Below, piece after piece: positions 12,546 to 24,595 of a DNA stretch of 64,000 bases. The notes under the pieces are model-generated. The model had not been told where the DNA came from, made no database searches, and worked only from the letters and a program-made list of their open reading frames with translations. The stretch is from NCBI GenBank assembly GCA_025201345.1, contig JAIXMG010000010.1, forward strand, positions 434,001 through 498,000, given 5' to 3'. Numbering within the stretch: the first letter of the stretch is position 1; the number at the start of each line of letters is the position of its first letter. The DNA is from Thamnidium elegans (taxonomy: Eukaryota; Mucoromycota; Mucoromycetes; Mucorales; Mucoraceae). Made by a program: the position numbers and the translations under genes.

Positions 12546-12607
12546 GTTTTATAATAATTATTATTTCTTTTTTCATAACTATTCAAGATACACATATATA
12601 AAAGAAA
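11052..12607. other. Intergenic with one short unassigned ORF
   Basis: The first 400 nt are the duplicated upstream region of the kelch genes. At about 11520-11705 (+) a short frame without homology signals encodes an acidic, helical-looking stretch (NDASNIINELFEQLEP) and runs out in low-complexity DNA. It may be a decayed gene piece, with low confidence. Homopolymer T occupies about 12521-12545, just before the cyclin-fold gene. Confidence 0.4.
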
Positions 12608-13685
12608 ATGTCTAAAAAGAACCCTAGACGATCCTTGCTAAGAAAAGAGCAATCAGAAAGAGACAAAGCAAGATTCTTGACCAAATCCTCTGTGAGTAGA
12701 TAAGAAAATAAAACAAAAGTATAAAAAAGTCTTATATAAACCCGTTTAGGTTTATGGACAAGTTGCAGCTTTTCGACAATTGCTTGGCCTTGTGCAAAGA
12801 CAAGGAATGCATGGACATTATACACCCATTCCTTTTGAACTTATTGGTATATATATAATTTTATTTTCTAAAACACTGCAAAAAAGTACTTAACATATTA
12901 AACTTAGATTTAACTGCTTCGTTTATTGCTAGCCTTATAAGTGGTAGCGATTTTATTCTTGTTACTCCACCTTTAGGAGACAGCCTTCAATTATTTCGAG
13001 AGAACGTCAACTTTATTCGCAGAACCTTATCCAAAGCCCAAATATCCTGTTCATCATTAATCTGTAGTCTATGGTACATTGATCAATACTTTCATCAACC
13101 AGAGGTAATCAAGAATTTATGGAACCCACGTGATTTGTTTATTGCTAGTATAGTTGTAGCCGATAAATATTTGTATAGTATTATTGTTATTTATTCGTAT
13201 CACTTTAATCAAACCAAAAAAGAAAAAGAAAAATACTAACAAATTATTAACACTATAGAGCGGATGTGACATGGTTAAATACAGATTGGTCAGAATGGAC
13301 ACAATTTACATACACCACTGCACACATTAACAAGTTGGAATGTCGATTTTTGACAGACATGAATTTTAAACTGTATATATCCAATATAAATTATAGTAAC
13401 TTTGTAAGTTACTTGGAATTTAGATTACACACAAGACAGTTGTTGTGTGGCAATGTATCTTACCGTGATATTGATGTATTAAGTCAAACCTTAAACCCAG
13501 AATACGTTGCAAGATTACAGTTGAATTTACGACCGTTTGAAGCAATGTTATTGTTATTAAAGCACGCTATATCTATTATTGTCATGTATGCTGCTACTTT
13601 AGCTACACTAGTTTCTGCTGGACTTTATATCGCTCATCAACAATCAGAAAACTCTCTTTCATTATCACATGTTATTTATGATTAA
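12608..13685 (+). CDS. Cyclin-fold protein with hydrophobic C-terminal segment
   Basis: Predicted 290-residue protein in four exons: 12608-12691, 12750-12846, 12908-13172, 13259-13685. The last intron has a perfect TACTAAC branch site. After a basic N-terminus (MSKKNPRRSLLRKEQ) comes a single cyclin N-terminal box: LSKAQISCSSLICSLWYIDQ, NPRDLFIASIVVADKYLAD, then HINKLECRFLTDMNFKLYIS and YLEFRLHTRQLL. This is the helix pattern of Pcl/Pho80-like fungal cyclins. Residues about 255-280 form a long apolar stretch (LKHAISIIVMYAATLATLVS) that could be a membrane anchor, unusual for a cyclin. It is likely a CDK-binding regulator, partner unknown. The subgroup assignment is uncertain; the cyclin fold is well supported. 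Confidence 0.8.
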
Positions 13686-13728
13686 AAAAGAATAAGATTT
13701 TTTTATAATATTTGTGCCTTTTTTGTTT

Positions 13729-13765
<37 letters not shown>

Positions 13766-13769
13766 AATA

Positions 13770-14169
13770 ATGTCGATTAAACATGACAAAACATGGCAAC
13801 TATTAGAAGCCTTACTAAAGACTCTATCAGACAGTTCACCTATAAATATATCGTTTATAACACATCCTATTGACACAGCACTTGTTACTCGTATTAAAGC
13901 ACTCGAGCAAATATATACAAAGTCCACTATTTATAGCTTTTTGATAAAAAGGGGAATTTATCCTATTGTTCTATTTACACTTGTAACGAGTTCAATTGGC
14001 TACGGTGTACAACGAACGTACAGTCGATCGACACAGCTTTTTATTCATCTCGTAGGTGTACTTTACCCTGCTTGGCAAAGTTGGCAGTTAATCAAGAATA
14101 AAAAGCAAGACGATACAAATGAGTTAAAGTCATGGTTAACTTATTGGATGATATTTGGCTCATTCCAAG

Positions 14170-14206
<37 letters not shown>

Positions 14207-14596
14207 TTAGTAAGAAAAAAAAACTCATTATTTCTTTATATAGTGCTGGATCACTGGATGAAGTTGGACTTTGTTTCTCTTTCTAAAAAAAAGTACAATT
14301 TGTATAAACTCTTCATCTTGTATTGGGCACAAAGTCCTCATTCGAAAGGCGCCGACTTATTATACCGTCACGTCCTTCAAAAGCCAACAAACGATGAAAA
14401 TGTCGCTAATAACAATAACAATAATAAAGAAGAAATTACAAAAGAATATAACGAGGATGATCAAGAGATAGTAGGCTACAGCTATTTAGATGGTTATAGC
14501 CCACCCAATTTATTGAATTCAACTAGTAGTGACGACGAAGATTCGGTTAAATCCAATGCAATTCATATTGAAACCACAATAGAAAAAGAGGTATAA
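13770..14596 (+). CDS. TB2/DP1/HVA22 family protein (Yop1/REEP-like)
   Basis: Predicted 250-residue ER membrane-shaping protein. Exons are 13770-14169 and 14244-14596; the intron starts with GT followed by a long T tract. The family core is clear: GYGVQRTYSRSTQLFIHLVG, LYPAWQSWQLI, LKSWLTYWMIFGSFQ, then after the intron LYKLFILYWAQSPHSKGADL and LLYRHV. The hydrophobic hairpins match reticulon-like wedge segments that bend tubular ER. The C-terminal 80 residues are Asn/Asp/Glu-rich and probably cytosolic. Family members associate with ER tubules and vesicle trafficking. The N-terminal extension before the first hairpin (about 60 residues) is longer than in Yop1. It lies just downstream of the cyclin-fold gene on the same strand (85 nt gap with a poly-T tract). 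Confidence 0.85.
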
Positions 14597-14870
14597 AATT
14601 ATTTTTACTGCTTGCAAATACACAGAAGCTAACTCTTTTTATGTAGACTTTTCCTACTATTGAACCAGCATGGTAAAAAAAAAAAGCACTTCAGATAGCT
14701 ACCAATAAAAAATAAAGGACGACGTATATATATTTATTTATTTTTCATGCGTAATGAGCTGAATAATGCAAAAAGGTTTTTCATTGAGACACAAAAAGTG
14801 CCACTGAAAAAGAGGACGTTTTAGATTGTGCGGGGACAAATAAATATATATTTTTATTTATTGTTAACTA

Positions 14871-15667
14871 TTAGACTACTGTAGTAGAAGAAGAAGAAGA
14901 GGAAGAAGAAGATATGGTATTGTTGACTGAAGTATAAGGTTGAATCTTTGTGGTGATAAAAGAGTTTGGAGATGATTTAGCGGTATTTAATCTATTTAAA
15001 TTTGAATGTTGGGATACATTAAGTATTGCATCTTGAGGTACAGCGTCTAAGAATTCTTTGCGTATTTCAGATGACATTTCTAATACTATATTATTTTTTA
15101 ATATTTGACCATAGTTACGAAACATGTAATCTAATGATAATAATTTTAACCCTGTTTCTTCTGCCATAATTGCTTTTTCAAATATTAAACCGCAATTATG
15201 AATGTTCAAGTGATGTCGGTATAGTCTTTCACAGCATACTTTTTTTAACCGTGATAGTAAATACATATTTGCAAGTACAAGTACTTCACAGATGATTTGA
15301 CATGACTCTGTATCATCTAATCGATCATTATACAAGTATTTTAAAAAAGCTAATACTACTTCATAGGGCTCCGGTATTTCCATACGTCTTTCTCTAGATT
15401 CCATCATACCCGATTTATAAATATTTCTAAAATGCGGCCAGCGCGTTATGAGTATCACTTGATGTACATGAAATTCTTGACCTCCTGCTGGAACAATAAT
15501 AAAATCTGATAACTCGGGGTTATTTAATAATCTACTGAATTCACAAGATACTTGTAGTGAAGCTGGTATATCATACAATCCCAGAGACTCACTATTAATC
15601 ACCAGCGCATCTCTTTTTTTTTTTTTTGTATATATATATATATATATATTAGCATTGTATTAACACA

Positions 15668-15722
<55 letters not shown>

Positions 15723-16848
15723 TACCGGAAGTGATCGTATCCTTGCGGTCGAAATGGGTCAGTGTTTCCAAGAAAGAATAAATTATTAAGCGAAACTTGC
15801 TGCTCATCATCATTTTTAGTACTTTCGGTTATAATCGTAAAATAATTCCATCCACCAATATCGAAATTAGCGTTACATTCCTGTCTCGTCCATTCAAGGG
15901 TATCTAAATCCAACATCCATAAACCGTACATGGAATCTACAGTATTATTGTTTGTAAGGTATCTACCAAACACTAATAATTTTCCACATATAGATTCGCA
16001 AAAGTGTTGGCTTTTTAATAGGACCATATTCGTATTACCACCCAATACAAGATGAGGTGTATAAGGTGGGCTATTTAAATTGACTACATATAGATCTGAT
16101 ATCGTATTTCCATGTTCATCTTTACCAGCATAGATATACATTTTATGTCCTACTAAAGTTGCCGAATGGTTATAACGAGGAGGTATACCATGATATTTTG
16201 ACCAACTAAAGGTCTTTAAGTCGAGTACACTTAATTCATCCAATACATAAGTACCTAATAAATAAATAAATTTTTAGTTATATTTGTTTTATAACAATAA
16301 AAATAAATTCTTACAATCTGAATTCTTTGCAAATCCACCATAAATAAATAATTTATTGTTGTACACGGACGCACTATGCAAGTATCGTGCAGGTACGATA
16401 CCGTTTATATCTGGTTGAAACCAAGTTTGTTTCTGTATATCAAACACATGAATATCATTACAATATTCTTGGAACTCATTACATCCGCCTACACATCATA
16501 ATAATTAGTAAAATAATATATAGAAACATCATTTTTGCATACCAAATACTATGATAAAGTTATCCCAAAGTGTAGCTGTATGTCCATATCGCTTACAAGG
16601 TGCTGTTCCTTTTACTGCCTATATTGAATTAATAAAAAAATAAAAAATGGATGCCAAGTATATGTACTCACTTGAATTGTCTCCCACCTCATATTATATA
16701 AATTTAATACGTGTAAATCATTTGTAACATTGCCACCACCACCATACACAAATAATCTATCTTTTACTTTAACAAAAGAAGGTCTCCACAGACCAACAAG
16801 GTTATTTCCTGTAGTTTGAATTGCTTGACCTGATTTTAACAGAGACAT
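14871..16848 (-). CDS. Kelch-BTB domain protein (LZTR1/Ral2-type architecture)
   Basis: Predicted 565-residue protein in five exons: 16848-16672, 16618-16543, 16488-16315, 16254-15726, 15612-14871. The N-terminal half forms a kelch propeller (RLFVYGGGGNVTNDLHVL, RYGHTATLWDNFIIVFGG, ARYLHSASVYNNKLFIYGG, RYNHSATLVGHKMYIYAG, KLLVFGR). The last exon encodes a BTB/POZ domain (NPELSDFIIVPAGGQEFHVH, then FRNIYKSGMMES and FLKYLYNDRLD) and a BACK-like helical region, ending in a polyserine tail. Kelch followed by BTB is the domain order of LZTR1 and yeast Ral2-like proteins, which link Cullin-3 ubiquitin ligase or Ras signalling. The function here is inferred from architecture only. Intron 4 contains a 52-nt homopolymer touching the 5' splice site. 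Confidence 0.85.
15669..15720. repeat. 52-nt homopolymer inside an intron
   Basis: A run of 52 A on the plus strand, that is T on the coding strand, starting immediately after the GTAAG donor of intron 4 of the minus-strand kelch-BTB gene. A short TA dinucleotide repeat follows near the acceptor side. Confidence 0.95.
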
Positions 16849-17529
16849 TTTTTTTTTATTTTTTTTTATATCAAGAAGTATTAAGGAGAGAGAAAAAAAA
16901 AAAAAAAAAAAAAAGAATAACGAGAGAGAGAGAGAGAAAAAAAAAGAGAGTAAATAAATGGAGAATTTAAAGTAAACTGAAAAAAGGGGGAGCAGGAGGT
17001 TAAAGGTAAAAAAAAAGGAGGGAGGTAATATTCATATTTGTTTAAATTTATAAATTTCCGTGAACGCGTAAATCAGGAACAAGGCATATTTACCTGTGTA
17101 ACATTCCTTACTTTTTTGTTGTCAATATCCATTTGTATCAAGTGACGTGTTTGTAAGGGTTTTTCTTTATTTTTTGCAAGTGAAAATATACACTAGTAGA
17201 GGTATATATACACATGGTAAAAAAAAAGAAAGTAAGGTCTAGTGACTTATAGCTTAATTCAATTAAACTACAAATTGCATTTGATGGTCACGACGCATCT
17301 TTTTTATGTGTGTGCGTGCTCAACTTCTTTGTTCTACGTACCTTTATGTTTTTGGAAAATATATTGTCTGAACTTTAAAGTGAGAAAAACCGTAATGTGA
17401 CACTGGAAGCTAGTGGTACCTTAAAAATTGTTTTTTTTTTTTCATTGCAACTTATTTTCGCTTCATCTCTTTCTGTTTGATTGATCTTCTTTTAAAGTTT
17501 TTTTTTTTTTTTTTTTAAAAAAAAAGGGC
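16849..17529. promoter_or_regulatory. Divergent intergenic region, kelch-BTB / PAK kinase
   Basis: A 680-nt head-to-head spacer between the minus-strand kelch-BTB start (16848) and the plus-strand PAK start (17530). It holds purine-rich stretches (GA repeats at about 16922-16937, A runs) next to the kelch-BTB start and T runs next to the PAK start, the strand-polar tracts often seen around fungal transcription starts. No specific factor site could be assigned. Confidence 0.5.
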
Positions 17530-18476
17530 ATGACTGAAATTATTAAAGATGGGTACCTTTCTGTAAAAGAAGACGGCTTACGCGCTTGGATATGGTCAAA
17601 ACGATTTTGTGTCTTGAGAGATCAAGCATTAACTTTTCATCGTAATGAAGCAAGTATTTTTTCTACTTCTCTCTTTTTTTTTTCTTTAACAAACAGTATA
17701 TAAAATATTAACACCTCAAAAAAAAATTTTTTTTTTATGATAATAGCAATCAGGACAGTGTGTAGCCTTGATATTTTTAAAAGAAATCACATCAGTAACA
17801 AGAACAGACCTTAAACCTTATTGTTTTGAAGTAGCAACAAAAGATAAAACCTATTATATTGCTTGTAAAAGTGATGAAGACCTTTATTCTTGGATGGATG
17901 AAATATACAACGTAAGCGAATTTTTATTTATTTTAGTCTCCTTTTTTTTACCTGTAAATATATTTTCTCATACTAACTAAAATAAAAAACCTGTATTATT
18001 ATAGCGATCGACAGTAGGTGCATCAGGACCTACTAACTTTGTTCATGAAGTTCATGTAGGATTTGATCCCCATACTGGTGCATTTACGGTAACTTTTTTT
18101 TTCATTTTTATAGCTTTAAAATATTTTATATAAACAAATAACTTAAATTTTTATTTGTAGGGATTACCTGATCAATGGACGAAATTATTAAAAGGATCAG
18201 CTATTACTGCAGAAGATGCAGCAAAGAATCCTCAAGCTGTTTTAGACGTATTAGAATTTTATACGGAACAAACAAAGAGAGAGGCAGAAGAATACGGCTC
18301 ATCTAATTTAAAGGGTGCTGTCGAGAGAATGAGTGATGATCGATGGGCTGCTTTAATTCAAGAATCCAACGGAGGTCATCGACCTGCTCCACCTAGACCT
18401 GCTCCACCACCACCAAGAAGAAATGATGTAAATGATATGATGGATGATTTAGCGATAAGAACTGTGAGTATATATT

Positions 18477-18507
<31 letters not shown>

Positions 18508-19862
18508 GTGCTATGGCGACACAAGTTAATTAATTTTTTGTAGCCTAAATCCCCAATGGATCCTCGTCATCCCGTAAGCATTTTTATTTTATTTTTATTT
18601 TATTTTATTTTTTCTAACAAAATATATAATTTTAGGGTTATCCAAGACCTGAACCTTCAAAATCACAGGGACGAGTCCCTGCTCGTACCACAAGCATATC
18701 TACTTACGATGAACGTATCATGTTTGAGCGTGAAAAATTAGAGATTGAAATGCGTGAAAGAGAACGTCAAATCCGTGAACAACAACGAGAGAAGGATAGA
18801 CTTCGCGATCAACAACTTCAAAAGGAGCGTGAAAAGGAACGTCAACGTGAACGCGAGCGTGAGCGTGAGCGCGATAAAGAAAGAGAAAACCGTGAAAGAG
18901 AGCGAGAGAGAGAAAAGGCGGCTGCTCAAATCGCTTCTACTCCACAAAAGAAGAAGGTCGAACAACGTATTAGTACCATGACAGAAGCTCAAGTCATGGA
19001 ACAATTAAGAAATGTAGTCACTCCTGGTGATCCCAACGATTTATATAAAAAATTAAAGCGTGTTGGTCAAGGCGCTTCGGGTTCTGTTTATGTTGCTATT
19101 TCTTTAGCTACAAACACAAAGATTGCTATTAAGCAAATGGATTTAGGTCATCAGCCTCGTAAGGATTTGATTGTCACTGAGATCTTGGTCATGAAGGAAT
19201 CTCAACATCCTAATATCGTCAATTACCTTGATTCTTTCTTGGTACGTAACAGTGATCTTTGGGTTATTATGGAATATATGGAAGGTGGTGCTTTAACTGA
19301 TGTTATCGATAACAACTCTATGACCGAACAACAAATTGCTACTGTATGTCAGGAAACCACAAGCGGTTTATTACATTTACATTCTCAAAATATTCTTCAC
19401 AGAGATATTAAATCCGATAATATCTTGTTAAATGCTCAAGGTCAAGTCAAGATCAGTGATTTTGGTTTCTGTGCTAAATTAACTGATCAAAGAAATAAGA
19501 GAGCTACCATGGTAGGTACTCCTTATTGGATGGCACCTGAAGTTGTTAAACAAAAAGAATACGGTGCAAAGGTCGATATTTGGTCTCTTGGTATCATGGC
19601 AATTGAAATGATTGAAAACGAACCACCTTATCTTGATGAAGAACCACTCAAGGCTCTTTATTTAATCGCAACAAACGGTACTCCCACCTTAAAAAATCCC
19701 GAGAAATTATCTCGTGAATTAAAGGGATTTTTAGCTGTTTGTCTTTGTGTTGATGTTCGATCAAGAGCTACTGCTGATGAACTTATGAATCATGAATTCC
19801 TTAAAAAAGCTGGTCCTTTAAACATTTTAGCTCCTTTGCTCAAGTTCAAGACAAAGCATTAA
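17530..19862 (+). CDS. PAK-family Ser/Thr kinase, Cla4-type (PH-CRIB-kinase)
   Basis: Predicted 642-residue effector of Cdc42/Rac GTPases controlling polarity and septation. Exons: 17530-17649, 17747-17911, 18005-18088, 18161-18463, 18544-18573, 18636-19862. Residues 1-95 form a PH domain ([20 protein letters not shown], then [16 protein letters not shown]). Exon 3 is the CRIB motif ([20 protein letters not shown]). A proline-rich linker ([14 protein letters not shown]) and an extremely charged Arg/Glu coiled-coil region (about residues 265-330) precede the kinase at about 370-627. The kinase has the glycine loop [15 protein letters not shown] lysine, [15 protein letters not shown] and [10 protein letters not shown], so it should be active. 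PH plus CRIB identifies the Cla4/Skm1 branch rather than Ste20. The first intron is best explained by a GC donor; a GT alternative exists and changes a few residues. Confidence 0.93.
17650..17746 (+). other. Candidate GC-AG intron in the PAK gene
   Basis: Exon 1 ending at 17649 (GAA) and exon 2 starting at 17747 (CAA TCA GGA CAG) keep the PH-domain frame and need a GCAAGT donor. The alternative is a GT donor at 17654 joined to an AG at 17752-17753, which also keeps the frame but shortens the loop by two residues. Confidence 0.5.
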
Positions 19863-19930
19863 AAAACACTTTTTATTCCCCCCACACACACACACAACAA
19901 AACATTAAAAACAAACACATATTACATATT

Positions 19931-20720
19931 TTAATCTTGATTTATTTTTCCTAACCGACTTTTCAAACTATCAGGAATTTCTCTTTCAGTAGAACTTTCT
20001 CTATCACGGTCAGTAGATCTAGTTTCTTGACGACTAGGAGACACAGATCTTCTTCTTTCTACTTTATTACCTAATCTACTAAATACACTTCTACCATCTC
20101 CACCACTCTTTCTCATACGTTCCAAATGTTCTTTACGTGCCTCGTGTCTTTCAATTGAAATACTCTTATCTTCCTCTACGCCATGAATTAAGTAATATCT
20201 GCTACGTTGACGTGCTCCACGTTCTTTCACATCTTCATCTGTAGATATTCTAATAAACAATTCGTGTGATTTTTCATCTTGGTCAATAAAAGGTTTGGCT
20301 GGTACCAGAGTTCGATGATCAACACGAACAGTAGTATCCACTAATAAACTTGCGAGTGCTTCTTTAGCCTGTTCTTCTGTATTAAACGCCAAGTTACAAG
20401 ATGAATCGTTTATCCATTCTACTTTTTCTAACGCGACATGGTTACAGTAAGCTGTAATATCTTTGGTGCTCATGTCATCAACACCTTGTAAGAACAAGGC
20501 AGTGGGTCGTGCCATGGCTTCAAAGCGATCGATCTCTTCATCCGCAACTAATTGAACTTCTGTAGTAATAGGTTCAGCAAGTGCAGCGTCTAAATCTAAC
20601 TTGTACGTTTAATGGAAAAAAAGGGGGAAGAGTCTTGAGAGCGTTTTTTTTTTTTTTTTTTTTACCTAATTCCATTCTGGCTTTTTCATCAAAGTTACTT
20701 AATTCAAGTTTATCATCCAT
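19931..20720 (-). CDS. Nuclear cap-binding protein subunit 3 (NCBP3) homologue
   Basis: Predicted 237-residue RNA-binding protein in two exons (20720-20666 and 20589-19931); the intron begins GTAAAA followed by an A tract on the coding strand. The central RRM-like fold matches NCBP3: ALFLQGVDDMSTKDITAYC, then VEWINDSSCNLAF and EEQAKEALASL. A second family block follows (ELFIRISTDEDVKERGARQR, then SRYYLIHG). The C-terminus is Arg/Ser/Glu-rich, ending SLKSRLGKINQD. NCBP3 proteins join the nuclear cap-binding complex and connect it to mRNA export; this copy is much shorter than animal members. It is convergent with the PAK gene, leaving 68 nt between stops. Confidence 0.8.
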
Positions 20721-20849
20721 CTTGAATTATTGAAACTACGCGTTTTTGGGAGAGAGGAAAAAGGGAGAAGAAAGGGGGGAGGGGGACGTTTAATAAACAA
20801 AATGACGTTAGTACCACTCTTTCTCCTTTAAAAAAAATCAATTCCTGGG

Positions 20850-20892
<43 letters not shown>

Positions 20893-23800
20893 GCTTAAAA
20901 CATTTGATTTATGCGCTAGTCTTTTAGTTACCGAACACTATTTGATCAATCATTTTTTCTTTGATGTCTATACTATGTGCATATCTATGAAAGAAAAGAA
21001 TTCATCTTTGACGAGTTAAATATATCTTTTTATCCCCTTGTTTTAAAGGAGCTTCCGTGTGTGTAGTATTTATAGACTGTGTATGTGTGTTTTTTTTTAG
21101 AAAAAAAAGTTACATGGAGATACGAAAAAAAAAAGCTATGTTTAGATAAACGCAAGAATATATATATTAGCTTCTTAATTATGCATTTATTAAGGTGTTC
21201 ATTAACGCAAGGCTCGAGTAAACTTCTTTTCGGCTATTAAATATCTATGCTATACGCTCCAAACAGAACATACACGTACGCGTTATTCGAATAACTAAAG
21301 ATCAAAAATATAAAGAAAAAGAAGTTTTAGAGCCGGAATTAATAGAGAGAGAGAGAGAGAGAGAGAAAGAAAGGGGAGATCTTGTAATTGTGTGTATAAA
21401 TATAGACTTTATTACAGAAACCCAAGTATACACACGTCTTTTTTAATCAAATATATACTTGATTTAATAATCTACTCCCTCATTTATCTTTTTTGTTAAA
21501 TACGTAATAAAAATCTATTAATAATATAAAGCTCTTCCTTATAGTTTATTGTTGATATACGCCTTAATCTCGGTAAATATGAAAAGCATTTACTCCAATC
21601 AAAAATAGCTTTTAGAGTACAAAGATTTATATAACGAAAACGCGTTTATTTATTTATTTTTCAACTTGTTTCAGGATACACTCTAGAAGAACAACCGGTT
21701 ATTTTTACAAATAAACGTGCTTGTTATTTTGAACTAGTTGAATCATCTGATACCATATTACTTCTTTTTTTTTTTAAAAAAAAAAAGGGTATATAGTAGC
21801 TAAAAAGAGACAGCCTATATACAATTGTAATCGTACCATTAGATTAAAAAGAAGCTGTTTTCATTATATAGGATTGATAGTCAGGGGAAGGGTACATTGA
21901 GAATGATTAGTAAATTAGTGATTTTTTTCTTAACCAATAAACTAAATTGCCTGTCAAAAATTATATAAAAAGGGGGGGGGGATTTAGGTAACAATGCGGT
22001 TTTAATCTTGAGCTTTGTTTTTTATATATTTCAAATGAAAGAATAAAACCTGTTGTAGTTGTGAAACGAAAAAAAAAAACACAAGTAAAATATTATGCAG
22101 AGTAACCTCAACTGGCCACATCATGAGTTCAATTTAATTCCCATTTATAATTGTGAAGATCATGCCAAAGAAAGTAGCAAAAGTTTTTATTATTACGGTT
22201 TTAGTTTGGTTAGTAAACCTATAGTGCCTCCCAGTGCCTCCCAGTGCCAAATGGCGCATTATTTATATAAGCTCTTGCAGCGCTATAGTTACTAATAAAC
22301 ATAATTATAGTTCTCCACCAAAGACAAACGTACGCGTTGATAATGAAGCACATTTCTTAATGCGCATTATATTTACGCATTCATAAAAAAAAAGTGAGAT
22401 GTATTTTATTACCTTTTCATGCGTTTACTTTGTTTATCCACATAAAAAGGAATCTTGTGTGGTTCAAGTTGGAAGAACGAATACACTTATGTATAAATAC
22501 GACTTACAAAAAACTTTGCTGCATCATGATTAAATCGATTACATGAGAAACTATACCTTTTTTAATCAATCATTTTATCTTTTTTTCTTATATGCTTTTT
22601 TTTTTTCTTCTGGACGTTGGTCAACCTACCTAAAGATAAATATTTCTCGTAATAAGTATTATCCAAGACTTGAATCCATGATATGGAAATAGGATATTGT
22701 TTTATTTTAGTCTTTCTCAGAACTTCATCTCTAGTATCTCAAATAAATCGCACAGCCATCACAGTTAAACTATGATGTTGTTAAAGTGGCGAACATAATC
22801 AAAGAAAAGTTTACCGGAAACTCTACCCCAGTCAATGATCAGAACATTGCCAATTCACTAAAGAGAAATTAAGTTTATAACAGGCTACCAAACTTATATC
22901 GGTAGTACTAACTATACTACATGTTTATATGCAGAAGGTAGATGCTCGAAATTTAAAGAATGCTCAAACTATGATTACGAAATTAAGTTCTGGGGAGGTA
23001 TTGTATTTGAGCCATACTTTCATAGTGTAATTAATAACTGTTGTACCGGTATTTACTACTGTATTTTTTTTTTACTACAACAAACTATTAACAGTTTATA
23101 TAGAGGCCGTTCAAATATTATCCATGGTTTATCGTGCATTGAAGTAAGGGTTCAATTATTACGTCTTTTGATTTGTGTAGCGACATTTCTTCTTCTGTAG
23201 TGTTTATTGATCGAGCTTAAAATCGTATATGAATCACATCAAACGTGCAAGGTGCTTTCAAAAAGCAGGCACTGTATCTAGAGTACATCTAAATAAGGCC
23301 GAATAAAATAGAGCCCTTTTCTTTTTATTTTATAAAAAAAAACAATGGTTATGTTTTTAATTGAAAATGTTTCGGTATGCCAGAGATTTATTACCATTTG
23401 TATTCAGAAGCAAAACTGTTTTTTTAATTACTAAAAAAAGAGTCTTTGTATAAGCATGATATATTCCTCGTTTTTTTTTTTTACCGTTGGAATGGTTCTA
23501 ATGTCACTCTTTACATTGCATCATGCCTACACCTACTTACATGCTCCCTTTTTTTTTATCTACTAGCATGCATCCTTCTTTTTTTATTTTATTATCAATA
23601 TGTAATAAAAAGACCATTGTAACGAACAATTGTCTTATTGGTTCAACTCATGCTCCCCTCTATAGCCCTATATTAACTGTAAATAAAGTTCTAATCTATC
23701 TTTTCTTTCTCCTAGTGCGGTCTCTTTTCTAAACAAAAGAGATCTACAGCTTGTATATCATTTGTCAGTTGAAATAAAGATGATGTTGATTAACATTAAT

Positions 23801-24595
23801 TGGATACATTTTTTTTTTCGTCCTGTAAAAAAAAAAAAAAAAAAAAAAAAAACGATTCTAATGACAGCTATGAAAGGGCTCAAAGGAAAGAGAAATATAC
23901 TTGCCCCGTTATAAGTTGAGTGGTATTATTCTCAATTAATTAAGAAATATATATTTGTCTTAAAATCTATATATAAAAAATAAAATAGATCGTCATCACC
24001 TTTTGATGCTACTTTCTTCAACAAAGATCCTCCAAAAAAAAAGGGTGACATTTGACAGAAACCAAACCAATAGTTATTAATTGCTAATGCAGGGTAATTA
24101 AAGCGCTCAAGACAAATACAATATATTTATAAAATTATGCAATATGTTCCTTATAAAAAAATATAAAAAATTATAAGTACAAGTGGATACCACGCGATAG
24201 TAATTTTATTACTATACATTGTTCCTGAAAAAAAATCTGTTCCTTAACAACGTGGAATTCATAAATTATTTGAATAATCCACGTGTTCGGACCCGTTTAT
24301 GCTCTAAATATCCTCCCCCCTTTACCCTCGGGCAAAATTACCGGTATAACTGAATATGTTTGTAACGCCAATTTATTTTTGAAGAAGGGAGGGAAACAGA
24401 ATATTATATATCTCTTTTTTTTTTATTATTATTATTATAACGTTAAAAGAAGAAAGGGTGGGGCTTTTGCTTGTAAATTAGTAATTTGCTTGTATTAAAT
24501 AGTCTATAGGAAAAAAAAAAAAATGTATGCAGAATAAAAAAAAAAGGGGGGGGGGCGAGAGAAAAAAAGAAAAGGTATATAGGGTAAATTCATAA
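20721..24595. other. Large intergenic gap
   Basis: About 3.9 kb of AT-rich DNA with no convincing gene, tRNA or element. It contains simple sequence: A tract about 20858-20890, GA repeat about 21347-21366, T and A tracts near 23830-23851, and a short triplicated AGTGCCTCCC at about 22229-22254. Possible decayed material exists but nothing can be assigned. Confidence 0.5.

Noticed and set aside
18738..19004. Leu/Ser/Phe-rich frame opposite the PAK charged linker
   Set aside because: It is the antisense shadow of the Arg/Glu repeat region of a well-supported kinase exon.
20721..24595. Search for tRNA, snRNA or CRISPR-like arrays in the large gap
   Set aside because: No B-box with matching stems, no cap-and-branch pattern and no regularly spaced repeats could be seen by eye.
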